Made by a program: the position numbers and the translations under genes. From Bacteroidales bacterium (lineage in GTDB: Bacteria > Bacteroidota > Bacteroidia > Bacteroidales > UBA1715), in assembly GCA_017552705.1 (NCBI GenBank), contig JAFZOY010000055.1, positions 1 to 60,237 on the forward strand: a stretch of DNA of 60,237 nt. The letters run 5' to 3'. Shown here in pieces: positions 33,274-41,941 of the stretch. Within the stretch, counting starts at the first letter, position 1. The number at the start of each line of letters is the position of its first letter. The notes beneath the pieces are model-generated. The model was not told where the DNA came from, did not search any database, and saw nothing but the letters and a program-made list of their open reading frames with translations.

Positions 33274-34584
33274 CTATTTGTCGCGGACGTAGATTCGCAC
33301 AGTGCTACCGCAGAAGTTAAAGTTTTTGCGGAGTTGGTTCTCTAAATATCGTTTGTATGGATCTTTCACGTATTTGGAATTGCTTCCAAAAAACACAAAA
33401 GCAGGATACGGTGTAGGCAATTGTGTGACGTATTTAATCTTGATATTTTTCCCTTTTACCGCAGGAGGCGAGAATCTGTCGATGGCCTCCAACATAATTT
33501 CGTTCAAACGGGCAGTTTGGATGCGTCGTTTGCGGTTTTCATACACTTCACGGATTTTTTCAAGAATTTTTTGGATACGTTGTTTTTCCAAAACCGAAGT
33601 GAAAATGATAGGCACATCGGTGAACGGTGCGATTTTTTTACGAAGATTTTCTTCGAAATCACGGGCGGTATTTGTCGTTTTGTCTATCAAATCCCATTTG
33701 TTCACACAAATAACAACGCCTTTATTGTTTTTTATAATAAGATGTAGGATATTCATGTCCTGCGACTCAATACCATCGGTAGCGTCAATCATCAGCACGC
33801 ACACGTCGGCTGATTCCAACGAGCGGATGGAGCGCAAAACGGAATAAAATTCCAAATCTTCGTTTACTTTTTCTTTCTTGCGCAGTCCCGCTGTGTCAAT
33901 GAAATAGTAGTTGTAACCAAATTTATTGAATCGTGTGCCGATGGAATCACGGGTTGTGCCGGCAACAGGCGTTACAATATGTTGGTCTTCGCCAATCAAA
34001 GCGTTGATGAACGATGATTTTCCGACATTTGGACGACCAACCACGGCAACGTGGGGAATTTCTTCAGTCTCTTCTTGTTTTGGCTTATCGGGGGGAAGTT
34101 TTGCAATCACGGCATCAAGCAAATCGCCAGTGCCACTGCCGTTTGCCGATGATATTGTGAAATATTCACCAAGTCCCAAAGAATAAAATTCTGTTGCGTC
34201 GTATAAATATTTCCCGTCGTCAACTTTGTTGACAACAAGCACGTATGGTTTGTTGGTCTTGCGGAGCATATTCGCCACGTTGGAATCAAGGTCGGTGATG
34301 CCTGTTTTTACGTCAACCATAAAAATTATGACATCGGCTTCTTCCATGGCCATAACAACCTGCTTACGGATTTCTCCTTCAAAAGCGTCTTCTGATTTTA
34401 TCGTCACACCGCCAGTGTCGATTACTGTGAACTCACGCCCGTTCCATACGCCATCGCCGTAGTTGCGGTCGCGTGTCACACCACTTTTCGAGTCGATTAT
34501 GGCTTGTTTTTCTTCAATCAGTCTGTTGAATAAAGTTGACTTGCCAACGTTAGGTCTTCCCACAATTGCGATTATTCCACTCAT
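33274..34584 (-). CDS. der: Ribosome-assembly GTPase Der (EngA)
   Basis: A 436-aa double GTPase needed for 50S ribosome assembly. Two GTPase domains in tandem: the first with [14 protein letters not shown] at residues about 8-21 and DTGGV, the second with [16 protein letters not shown] near 180 and [14 protein letters not shown] and NKWD are the two G4 motifs. The KH-like domain closes the protein. It converges with the GH8 gene, with 11 nt between stops. Confidence 0.97.
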   Translation of the reverse strand: MSGIIAIVGRPNVGKSTLFNRLIEEKQAIIDSKSGVTRDRNYGDGVWNGREFTVIDTGGVTIKSEDAFEGEIRKQVVMAMEEADVIIFMVDVKTGITDLDSNVANMLRKTNKPYVLVVNKVDDGKYLYDATEFYSLGLGEYFTISSANGSGTGDLLDAVIAKLPPDKPKQEETEEIPHVAVVGRPNVGKSSFINALIGEDQHIVTPVAGTTRDSIGTRFNKFGYNYYFIDTAGLRKKEKVNEDLEFYSVLRSIRSLESADVCVLMIDATDGIESQDMNILHLIIKNNKGVVICVNKWDLIDKTTNTARDFEENLRKKIAPFTDVPIIFTSVLEKQRIQKILEKIREVYENRKRRIQTARLNEIMLEAIDRFSPPAVKGKNIKIKYVTQLPTPYPAFVFFGSNSKYVKDPYKRYLENQLRKNFNFCGSTVRIYVRDK

Positions 34585-34600
34585 AGTCTTAAATTTTGTG

Positions 34601-34608
34601 CAAAAATA
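34601..34608 (-). promoter_or_regulatory. -7 promoter element (TATTTTTG) of der
   Basis: Minus-strand TAnnTTTG box, 16 nt upstream of the der ATG and divergent from the box at 34629. Confidence 0.6.
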
Positions 34609-34628
34609 ACGAAATTACAGATATTTTA

Positions 34629-34636
34629 TATCTTTG
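34629..34636 (+). promoter_or_regulatory. -7 promoter element (TATCTTTG) of the RluB-era operon
   Basis: TAnnTTTG box that overlaps a TTG start candidate, so translation must begin further downstream, at 34649 or 34658. Confidence 0.65.
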
Positions 34637-34648
34637 CACACTTTTAAA

Positions 34649-36070
34649 ATGTTCGGTATGGAAAATAATGACAATCAATTCGAATCCCGTGGGCCCCGTC
34701 GGCCATATAATAATAGAGGAGAAGGCAGACCTAACAGGGATTGGAATTCTCGGGAACGTTCGTTCAACAGAGATAGAAAACCGTTTGGAAGAAACGAAAA
34801 TTCAGACTCTGAACGACCACGTTTCTCGAAATCGTATAGGAATTTTGATGATTCAGAACGTCCGAATCGCCGTCGGTTCAACGATGAGGAACGACCACGT
34901 CGTTTTAATTCGGAAAATGGCGAACGGAGACCGTTCCGTCGGTTCGATGATGAAAATCGTGGATTCCGTCGCGACAGAAACGATGAAGAACGTCCACGCC
35001 GCTCATTCGACGAAAACCGTCCACGTCGTCGCTTCGATGATTCAGAACGCCCTCGCTTTAATTCAGAATATAGAGAACGTCGTCCATATCAGGGTGAAGG
35101 CGATTCTTTCGGTGGCGATAGGGGATTTAAGCCTCGTCATTTTTCCGACAGAAAGCCATTCCGTAATAAGTTCCAGAAAAACTATGAAAAGCCAACGGAA
35201 TTCACTTCGATTGACAAGAATCTGATTTCCAGAAACTTCGACGATGATTGGGATGAAGGTGAAATGGTTGTGATGGAAGGTCTTCCTGAAGAAACTGTTA
35301 TTGAACCAAAACGCCCTGCAACCGAGGCTGAAGGCTATCGTTTGAATCGATTTATCTCAACGGCTGGCGTTTGTTCACGCCGTTCGGCAGATGATTATAT
35401 TGAGGCTGGTCGAATCACGCTCAACGGAAAAGTGGTAACGGATTTTTCGACCAAGGTATTTCCGAACGACGAGGTTTGCCTGGATGGTAAAAAATTGACT
35501 TCACAAAAACGTGTATATATAGTTTTCAATAAGCCAAAGAATTGTATCTCAACAAAATCGGACGACATGGGACGAAAAACCATTTTCGATTATGTGAGAA
35601 CAGATGTGGAAGTGAAGAATGTTGGCCGTCTCGACCGTGACACCACTGGCGTGATGTTGCTTACGAACGATGGCGATTTGATTGAACGTTTGACGCATCC
35701 ACGTTACAATAAAATGAAAATTTATCACGTCTTCCTTAATAAAAATCTGTCGGTTCCCGATATGGAATCAATTCGGGAAGGTGTTGATTTGGAGCCGTCG
35801 GTGGCAGATGATGGCACTGAAATAAAAGGTGGACATATTGATGTTGATGATATTCAATATGTTGATAATCAAAAAGATCAGGTCGGTATTCAAATACATT
35901 CGGGATTGTATCATGTGGTTCGTAGAATTTTCGAGAAATATGGCTACACAGTTGAAAAACTTGACCGTGTGTATTTCGCTGGTTTGACCAAAAAGGATTT
36001 GCCTCGCGGACATTGGCGGTATCTGACTCAAAAAGAAGTTGCAATTTTGAAACGGGGAGCTTACGCATAA
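34649..36070 (+). CDS. rRNA pseudouridine synthase (RsuA/RluB family) with long disordered Arg-rich N-terminus
   Basis: A 473-aa protein from the ATG at 34649; the ATG at 34658 (MENNDNQ) is as likely. Residues 1 to about 185 are low complexity, rich in Arg, Asp, Glu, Asn and Phe, with repeats such as ERPRF and RRRFDDSERPR. They are probably disordered and RNA-binding. An S4 domain follows (YRLNRFISTAGVCSRRSADDYIEAGRI-like region near 230; no more than this is diagnostic). The catalytic core has NVGRLDRDTTGVMLLTNDG, where the Asp is the catalytic residue. The family isomerises a uridine in 16S or 23S rRNA. It overlaps era by one base. Confidence 0.88.
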   Translation: MFGMENNDNQFESRGPRRPYNNRGEGRPNRDWNSRERSFNRDRKPFGRNENSDSERPRFSKSYRNFDDSERPNRRRFNDEERPRRFNSENGERRPFRRFDDENRGFRRDRNDEERPRRSFDENRPRRRFDDSERPRFNSEYRERRPYQGEGDSFGGDRGFKPRHFSDRKPFRNKFQKNYEKPTEFTSIDKNLISRNFDDDWDEGEMVVMEGLPEETVIEPKRPATEAEGYRLNRFISTAGVCSRRSADDYIEAGRITLNGKVVTDFSTKVFPNDEVCLDGKKLTSQKRVYIVFNKPKNCISTKSDDMGRKTIFDYVRTDVEVKNVGRLDRDTTGVMLLTNDGDLIERLTHPRYNKMKIYHVFLNKNLSVPDMESIREGVDLEPSVADDGTEIKGGHIDVDDIQYVDNQKDQVGIQIHSGLYHVVRRIFEKYGYTVEKLDRVYFAGLTKKDLPRGHWRYLTQKEVAILKRGAYA

Positions 36071-36969
36071 TGGCTTTTAAATCAGGTTTTGTAAATATTG
36101 TCGGTAATCCGAATGTTGGCAAGTCAACGTTGATGAATGAACTTGTGGGGGAACGATTGTCTATTGTTACGGCAAAATCGCAGACCACGCGTCATAGAAT
36201 TTTGGGAATCGTGAACGGCGACAATCATCAAATTGTGTTTTCCGACACCCCGGGCGTGCTGAAACCAGCCTACAAGTTGCAAGAATCTATGTTGAAATTC
36301 TCGGAATCAGCATTGGTTGATGCCGATGAAATATTGTATATCACTGATGTTCAGGAAACTGCCGACAAAAACGAGGAGTTTCTTTCCAAAATCAAAAAAA
36401 TGGAACAAACACCGATTTTGCTGGTGATAAACAAAATCGATTTGATTGACCAGGAACAATTGGTGAAACTTGTAGAATATTGGGAAACGCAATTGCCTAA
36501 AGCTGAGATAATTCCATGTTCGGCATTGAATAAATTCAATGTTGATTATATAATGAAGCGAATAGTGGCGTTGTTGCCTGAAGGCGAACCGTATTATGAT
36601 CCTGACACGCTGACCGACAAGCCAATGCGTTTCTTTGTGTCGGAAATAATCCGAGAAAAAATATTAAAATTATACAGCAAGGAAATTCCATATTCCTGCG
36701 AGGTTGTTGTGGAACAATACGAAGAATCGCCCAAAAACGTGCATATCCGTGCGGTAATAAATGTTGCCCGCGATTCGCAGAAAGGTATTATTATCGGGAA
36801 GAAAGGTGAGGGCATCAAGCGGCTGGGAATGGAATCCAGAAAAGACATTGAAGCGTTTGTTGGCAAAAGTATTTACCTCGATTTGTTTGTTAAAGTTGAG
36901 AAAGATTGGCGAAACAACGAGCGCAATCTTCGGGAATACGGCTACATCCTAAAAGACGACGAAAAATAA
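36070..36969 (+). CDS. era: GTPase Era
   Basis: A 299-aa GTPase that binds 16S rRNA 3' end and helps 30S maturation. The start MAFKSGFVNIVGNPNVGKST at 36070 overlaps the upstream stop (TAATG), indicating coupled translation. G1 is [15 protein letters not shown]3 is DTPGVL, G4 is NKIDL. The C-terminal KH domain contains IIGKKGEGIKRLGMESRKDIE. Usual family length. Confidence 0.97.
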   Translation: MAFKSGFVNIVGNPNVGKSTLMNELVGERLSIVTAKSQTTRHRILGIVNGDNHQIVFSDTPGVLKPAYKLQESMLKFSESALVDADEILYITDVQETADKNEEFLSKIKKMEQTPILLVINKIDLIDQEQLVKLVEYWETQLPKAEIIPCSALNKFNVDYIMKRIVALLPEGEPYYDPDTLTDKPMRFFVSEIIREKILKLYSKEIPYSCEVVVEQYEESPKNVHIRAVINVARDSQKGIIIGKKGEGIKRLGMESRKDIEAFVGKSIYLDLFVKVEKDWRNNERNLREYGYILKDDEK

Positions 36970-36998
36970 AAGGGAAAATGAATTTCATTTTCCCTTTT
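36968..36998. terminator. Bidirectional intrinsic terminator
   Basis: A 15-bp inverted repeat, AAAAGGGAAAATGAA with its complement, between the convergent era and pta genes. Confidence 0.88.
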
Positions 36999-37021
36999 AT
37001 TTTGTCATATAAGAAATCCTG

Positions 37022-38032
37022 TTACAGATTTTTTCTTCCAATTGCTTGTGTTGCAGTAATTGCAATCACGTTTACAATATCGTTTACATAGCAACCACGT
37101 GAAAGGTCGTTTACTGGTGCCGCCATACCTTGTAGGATAGGTCCGTATGCTTCGGCGTGACCGAAACGTTGTGCCATTTTGTAGGCAATGTTTCCTGCTT
37201 CAAGGTTAGGGAATACCAATACGTTTGCCTTTCCTTTCAAAACGCTGTCGGGAGCTTTTTTCTGAGCTACGTTTGGAACAACGGCTGCATCAAATTGCAG
37301 TTCACCGTCGATTACCAAATTCGGATTCATTTCCTTTGCTATCTTGGTGGCGTTCACTACTTTATCAACAACTTCGTGGCTTGCGCTTCCGTGTGAAGAG
37401 AAACTCAACATTGCAATGCGTGCGTCCATGCCAAGCAAATCTTTTGCTGATTTTGCACTTGTAACGGCAATTTCAGCCAATTGTTTTTCGTCTGGAACAG
37501 GAGTAACTGCACAGTCGGCGAACAAGAATACGCCATTTTCGCCAAATTCAGTGTCTTTCAATATAATAATGAATGCACCCGAAACCACAGAAATACCAGG
37601 CATAGTCTTGATTAACTGCAAAGCAGGGCGGAGTACGTTACCCGTTGAGTTTTCGGCACCGGCAACTTCACCGTCGGCATCGCCGGCCTTAATCATTGCG
37701 GCAGCAAGGTAAAGAGGATTTTTCACCAAACCACGTGCGGTTTCAATGTCCATGCCTTTTTTCTTGCGAAGTTCGTAAATCAAATTCGCATATTCTTCGG
37801 CTTTGGGATTGTTTTCCGGGTCAATCACCGTAGCCTTGCACAAATTTTTTAGATTGTTGTCGGCAGCGAATTTCTTGATGAAATCTGGTTTCGACAAGAT
37901 GATTAAGTCAGCAAAACCTTCGCCCAACACTATGTCGGCTGCTTTCAACGTACGTTCTTCCGTACCTTCTGCCAAAACAATTCTTTGAATGTCTGATTTG
38001 GCTTTTTCTTTGAAATATTTTACGAAATCCAT
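37022..38032 (-). CDS. pta: Phosphate acetyltransferase
   Basis: Interconverts acetyl-CoA and acetyl phosphate. At 336 aa it is the short, single-domain Pta. Motifs: IVLAEGTEERTLKAAD at the N-terminus, VAGAENSTGNVLRPALQ near 130, and the C-terminal PNLEAGNIAYKMAQRFG and GPILQGMAAPVNDLSRG. The start at 38032 (MDFVKYFKEKAK) is chosen over a longer frame because a -7 box lies at 38093-38086. Acetate kinase, often adjacent, is not in the window. Confidence 0.95.
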   Translation of the reverse strand: MDFVKYFKEKAKSDIQRIVLAEGTEERTLKAADIVLGEGFADLIILSKPDFIKKFAADNNLKNLCKATVIDPENNPKAEEYANLIYELRKKKGMDIETARGLVKNPLYLAAAMIKAGDADGEVAGAENSTGNVLRPALQLIKTMPGISVVSGAFIIILKDTEFGENGVFLFADCAVTPVPDEKQLAEIAVTSAKSAKDLLGMDARIAMLSFSSHGSASHEVVDKVVNATKIAKEMNPNLVIDGELQFDAAVVPNVAQKKAPDSVLKGKANVLVFPNLEAGNIAYKMAQRFGHAEAYGPILQGMAAPVNDLSRGCYVNDIVNVIAITATQAIGRKNL

Positions 38033-38085
38033 AATATAAATTTTTTGAATCAAGAAAATGAAACTTTCTAAGTTGATTTTGAATA

Positions 38086-38093
38086 CAAAAATA
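38086..38093 (-). promoter_or_regulatory. -7 promoter element (TATTTTTG) of pta
   Basis: Minus-strand TAnnTTTG box; leader of about 50 nt to the pta start. Confidence 0.6.
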
Positions 38094-38144
38094 GGCTTTC
38101 CCTTTGATTTACCCAAATTTTTTCAGGCTATCTTTTGTCCGATA

Positions 38145-39164
38145 TTAGAACAACGACAACTGAAAATATGCTTCGTAGGCTGTTTTTAATTCAGAGAGAA
38201 TAGATTTCCGTAATTTATCAGGAGATTCAACCTTGATTTTTGAACCAAACCGTAGAATTTTGTCGATTAAGTCTTGATTTACAATGACTTTCATTTCAAC
38301 GATTGCTCCGTCTGCACCCATATCGTTGATTATCTGTGAATTATGGAAAGGATGCTGTTCGATTATCGGCACAATATCCGCAGTTACTTTAAGAGTAACG
38401 GTTGTCGGTTTTGTGGTTTCGCCTGGATGTACACCAATCAGATGGTCGAAGTATGATTCTTGTGTGTATGTTTCGTTTTCTATAAACGTTATGATTTGCG
38501 GAGAAATAGCCGCAATGTCGCTCACAGGTACCACAATAAACTTGTTCGATGGGTCTTCCAAACCGTACAAATACCATTCGTTGTGGTATTCTTTAAGAAA
38601 ATACGGATGTATCACCAATTGTGAAATGGAATCATCCTTTTGTTTGAACGACAATTCTATGACATGCTTATTTGCCACTGCGTCAACCACTTGCTTGAGC
38701 CAAGAAATACCTTTTGCAAGTTTTTTGCTTGATTCGAATGCGGCAATAGGCGAGTGGGGCTTCGGATTGATGGCGATTATAGCCTCGATTTTTTCGATTA
38801 GTTTAGTTATGTCGCCCAAGTGAGTGTATTGTTTGTATTGTTTCAGAGTGTTTGCCACTTCTGTCAAATTATCAATGTCGGGCTGGCTCAATTGCATATT
38901 CTGAATGGAGAAATGTTCGTCGGAATACGAATATTTTCCTTCAATGCAAACGATTGGCGCTCCGTATCCTACTGGAGGTTTTTCACGCATCAGTGCTATG
39001 TCGTACTGAATTGAGCGGCGACTAACCTTTTCCACATTAAACACGTCGGTCAGTTTCTTTGACACCTCGTTTATTAAGTCGTCCAACGACCACGTACGTG
39101 ACGTGTCGCGAAGACATTCGTCAATAATCCGAAAACGGAAATTTTTAGATTTGTGAGCTGGCAT
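38145..39164 (-). CDS. WYL-domain transcriptional regulator
   Basis: A 339-aa cytosolic regulator. The start at 39164 (MPAHKSKNFRFRIIDECL) is placed just downstream of a -7 box. An N-terminal winged-helix DNA-binding region covers about 10-70 (SLDDLINEVSKKL, VSRRSIQYDIALMRE). A WYL domain follows (VIHPYFLKEYHNEWYLYGLED near 205-225), then the WCX C-terminal extension. WYL proteins are ligand-sensing regulators, often near DNA-damage or defence genes. No such neighbour is evident here and its target is unknown. Confidence 0.88.
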   Translation of the reverse strand: MPAHKSKNFRFRIIDECLRDTSRTWSLDDLINEVSKKLTDVFNVEKVSRRSIQYDIALMREKPPVGYGAPIVCIEGKYSYSDEHFSIQNMQLSQPDIDNLTEVANTLKQYKQYTHLGDITKLIEKIEAIIAINPKPHSPIAAFESSKKLAKGISWLKQVVDAVANKHVIELSFKQKDDSISQLVIHPYFLKEYHNEWYLYGLEDPSNKFIVVPVSDIAAISPQIITFIENETYTQESYFDHLIGVHPGETTKPTTVTLKVTADIVPIIEQHPFHNSQIINDMGADGAIVEMKVIVNQDLIDKILRFGSKIKVESPDKLRKSILSELKTAYEAYFQLSLF

Positions 39165-39193
39165 AACCGTATCTAATTTTAATATTTTGTGCA

Positions 39194-39201
39194 CAAATAT
39201 A
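39194..39201 (-). promoter_or_regulatory. -7 promoter element (TATATTTG) of the WYL regulator
   Basis: Minus-strand TAnnTTTG box, 30 nt upstream of the chosen start. Confidence 0.65.
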
Positions 39202-39310
39202 AATGCAAAACGAATGCAATGCAAGTAAAATGCAATAAAATACATAGTGTGTTTCAATGTAATTCTCGGTTGTCACCCCCAAAAGATTTTGTAATTATCG
39301 TAAATTGCTA

Positions 39311-39318
39311 TATTTTTG
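39311..39318 (+). promoter_or_regulatory. -7 promoter element (TATTTTTG) of pyrD
   Basis: TAnnTTTG box 18 nt upstream of the pyrD start. Confidence 0.6.
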
Positions 39319-39335
39319 ACTTTCAAAATTAATTG

Positions 39336-40391
39336 ATGCGTATGTCATTTTATTCTTCGGTAATACGTCCGATATTGTTTCGTTTCGATCCGGAAACGAT
39401 TCACACATTCACAATGAATTGGCTGTCGTTTCTCAACGATGTGCCATGCGTTCGTTCGTATTTCAATTGGCGTTTTAAAGTAAAGCCGAACCCCGTGTTG
39501 GAGCGTGAGGTGTTTGATTTAAAATTTCCCCATCCTGTAGGTTTGGCAGCTGGTTTGGATAAAGATGCCCGTGCGTTTGAAATGCTTGGGGCTATGGGAT
39601 TCGCGTTCGTTGAAGTGGGCACAGTTACGCCTCGTCCGCAAATTGGCAATCCGAAACCACGTTTGTTCCGTCTTGTGAAAGACAAGGCGCTTATCAATCG
39701 TATGGGGTTTAATAATAATGGTGTGGAGGCGATGATAAAAAATCTGAAAAAACGCCATACCAATGTAATTATAGGTGGAAATATTGGAAAAAACGAAGTT
39801 ACTCCGATTGAAGACGCCACTCGCGACTATGTGTTGGGTTTCAACGCATTGTATGAATATGTTGATTATTTTGTGGTAAATGTCAGTTGCCCGAACCAGC
39901 AGAATCTGCGCGATTTACAGGATAAAGAACCTCTGACTAAATTATTGCAGTCGCTATGCGAGGCGAATGCAACTAAATTGCGTAAAAAACCGATTCTGTT
40001 GAAAATCGCTCCTGATTTAACCAACGAACAATTGGACGATATTGTTGAAATTGTGGAACAAACAGGAATTTCAGGTGTTATCGCAACAAATACTACCACT
40101 AAACGAGATGGGTTGTCGTATTCAAAAGAATATATCGACTCGATAGGGAATGGTGGTTTGAGTGGAGCGCCCGAAACAAAACGTTCCACTGAAGTGATTC
40201 GCTATCTTCACGAAAAATCGCATGGTGCATTTCCGATAATTGGTGTTGGAGGAATTATGACGCCCGAAGATGCGTATGAAAAATTGCAGGCAGGGGCAAG
40301 TTTGGTGCAATTATATAGTGGTTTTATCTACGAAGGACCAAGTTTGATACGGAAAATCTGCAAATATATCGTTGCAAAAGAAGGAAAATAG
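39336..40391 (+). CDS. pyrD: Dihydroorotate dehydrogenase (class 2-like, quinone-dependent)
   Basis: Oxidises dihydroorotate to orotate in pyrimidine synthesis; class 2 enzymes are membrane-associated and use quinone. Overall layout is class 2: an N-terminal helical extension ([24 protein letters not shown]), then [47 protein letters not shown] motifs (about 68-115). The C-terminal phosphate loop is [27 protein letters not shown]. The catalytic position reads [10 protein letters not shown]: a cysteine where E. coli class 2 has serine. The ATG at 39336 is used; a second is two codons later. Confidence 0.94.
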   Translation: MRMSFYSSVIRPILFRFDPETIHTFTMNWLSFLNDVPCVRSYFNWRFKVKPNPVLEREVFDLKFPHPVGLAAGLDKDARAFEMLGAMGFAFVEVGTVTPRPQIGNPKPRLFRLVKDKALINRMGFNNNGVEAMIKNLKKRHTNVIIGGNIGKNEVTPIEDATRDYVLGFNALYEYVDYFVVNVSCPNQQNLRDLQDKEPLTKLLQSLCEANATKLRKKPILLKIAPDLTNEQLDDIVEIVEQTGISGVIATNTTTKRDGLSYSKEYIDSIGNGGLSGAPETKRSTEVIRYLHEKSHGAFPIIGVGGIMTPEDAYEKLQAGASLVQLYSGFIYEGPSLIRKICKYIVAKEGK

Positions 40392-40487
40392 TAAATTTAT
40401 ATGTTTGAATATAAGCGTGTTGCGGTTTCGAGGTCATTTTTTTTGAAAAAAAAGTCTTTTGAAATTATGTAGGTAAAAAAAAAATAG

Positions 40488-40495
40488 TACATTTG
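40488..40495 (+). promoter_or_regulatory. -7 promoter element (TACATTTG) of the tRNA operon
   Basis: TAnnTTTG box 11 nt upstream of tRNA-Gly. Confidence 0.65.
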
Positions 40496-40505
40496 CAACG
40501 CAATC

Positions 40506-40578
<73 letters not shown>

Positions 40579-40589
40579 CAAATGAATTC

Positions 40590-40674
40590 GCCTGGATGGT
40601 GGAATTGGTAGACACGCAGGACTTAAAATCCTGTGGACATTGCGTCCGTGCGGGTTCAATTCCCGCTCTAGGTA
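40590..40674 (+). tRNA. tRNA-Leu(TAA)
   Basis: An 85-nt class II tRNA with long variable arm. The acceptor stem GCCTGGA/TCTAGGT has G-T at the first pair. The anticodon arm CAGGA-CTTAAAA-TCCTG has anticodon TAA. It follows tRNA-Gly by 11 nt and shares its promoter. Confidence 0.96.
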
Positions 40675-40687
40675 CTAATAAAGAGTT

Positions 40688-40714
40688 AAAAAGGACATAA
40701 GTCCTTTTTTTTTT
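40688..40714 (+). terminator. Intrinsic terminator of the tRNA operon
   Basis: A 9-bp stem, AAAAAGGAC with GTCCTTTTT, an ATAA loop and a long T run. Confidence 0.92.
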
Positions 40715-40719
40715 GCACA

Positions 40720-40727
40720 TACATTTG
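40720..40727 (+). promoter_or_regulatory. -7 promoter element (TACATTTG) of the metal-transporter gene
   Basis: Ends only 3 nt before the ATG at 40731, implying a leaderless transcript if it is used. Confidence 0.45.
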
Positions 40728-40730
40728 AAA

Positions 40731-41795
40731 ATGTCTGAATTTATTCTTTCCATTTTGAAAAACTCGTTGTCCATCACATTTTTTGTGTTGGCAATGATGC
40801 TGTTCATTGAGTACATCAATGTGAAAACGAGTGGCTCATTTTGCCGAAACATACAACGGAAAGGTTGGCGGCAAATAGTGATTGGCGTGTTGTTTGGCGT
40901 GTTGCCTGGGTGTCTCGGAACCTATACCGTGGTGACATTGTTTTCGCATAATTTGGTTTCGCTTGGGGCGCTGTTCGCCACTTTTGTCGCAACAATGGGC
41001 GACGAGGCGTTTTTGCTGTTTTCGTTGGACATGAGAACGGCGTTGCTGCTTACGGGAATATTGGTCGTTATTGCGATTGTGGGCGGATTTTTAATAGATG
41101 TATTGTATAAATCGAAGAATTTGGAGCTTGGCGTGGCGCATTTCGAGATACATAAAGAGGAATCCCAACACGATGAGGAACGACCGTCTGTTATTGAAAA
41201 CCTTAAACATGCATCTCCACATCGGGCAATACTTCTATTTGGCGTACTATTGATTTTTGTATTGTCGGCGCTTGGTGAGATTGGTCATAGCCACGACATA
41301 ATGCCAATGGAAATCGAGCATCACCATGAGGAGCATTCGCTCGACTGGTTTTCTATAACATTTATGCTGATTTCGCTTGCCACAGCGTGCGTGTTGTGCG
41401 TTGTTCCCGAACATTTTTTGGAACATCATTTTTGGGAACATATCATCCAAAAGCACTTTTTAAAAGTTTTGGGATGGACTACTTGTATAATTACGGCTGT
41501 GCAGTTGCTGAATTGTTGGGTGGAATTGCAGGATGTAGTGAACCAATATCGTTGGTGCATACTGATTGTGGCTGTTTTAGTGGGCCTGATTCCCGAATCG
41601 GGACCGCACATCCTTTTTATTTCGCTTTATTTGTCGGGAAGCATACCATTCAGCATTTTGTTGGCTAATATGCTTGTTCAGGACGGCCACGGAGGACTGC
41701 CGTTGTTCGCTGAATCAAAACTTACATTCGTGTTTTTAAAACTATCGAAAGCGGCTATCGCATTGCTGATAGGGGCAGTAGGAATGAGTTTTTGA
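40731..41795 (+). CDS. Putative manganese/heavy-metal transporter, 10-TM (ArsP_2 family)
   Basis: A 354-aa polytopic inner-membrane protein with about ten membrane segments. The N-terminal half has VLFGVLPGCLGTYTVVTLFSHNL and the C-terminal half VGLIPESGPHILFISLYLSGSIPF; the glycine/proline re-entrant patterns mirror each other, suggesting an internal repeat. A cytosolic or periplasmic loop near 185-205 is His-rich (HSHDIMPMEIEHHHEEH), a likely metal-binding site. This matches the family annotated as putative 10-TM heavy-metal exporter or manganese transporter (PF11449). Direction and metal are not known from sequence. Confidence 0.75.
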   Translation: MSEFILSILKNSLSITFFVLAMMLFIEYINVKTSGSFCRNIQRKGWRQIVIGVLFGVLPGCLGTYTVVTLFSHNLVSLGALFATFVATMGDEAFLLFSLDMRTALLLTGILVVIAIVGGFLIDVLYKSKNLELGVAHFEIHKEESQHDEERPSVIENLKHASPHRAILLFGVLLIFVLSALGEIGHSHDIMPMEIEHHHEEHSLDWFSITFMLISLATACVLCVVPEHFLEHHFWEHIIQKHFLKVLGWTTCIITAVQLLNCWVELQDVVNQYRWCILIVAVLVGLIPESGPHILFISLYLSGSIPFSILLANMLVQDGHGGLPLFAESKLTFVFLKLSKAAIALLIGAVGMSF

Positions 41796-41899
41796 GTTGC
41801 GATGTTCATTGGTTATCTATTTGGAACATGAAGTAATGTCGTTCGATAAACATTCTATCTTCACTTAAAAATATCATTTTGAATTAGGGTTTTTCTTTG

Positions 41900-41907
41900 T
41901 ATGTTTG
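41900..41907 (+). promoter_or_regulatory. -7 promoter element (TATGTTTG)
   Basis: TAnnTTTG box 34 nt upstream of the PKD-domain gene start at 41942. Confidence 0.6.
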
Positions 41908-41941
41908 TCTTGATAGAAAAAATAACCCAAACGATATAATT

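Noticed and set aside
34596..35225. 209-codon frame overlapping the RluB-like gene
   Set aside because: An out-of-frame reading of the repetitive Arg-rich arm; the true frame continues into the catalytic domain.
38033..38116. 28-codon N-terminal extension of Pta
   Set aside because: A -7 box at 38093-38086 lies inside it; the start at 38032 fits the family.
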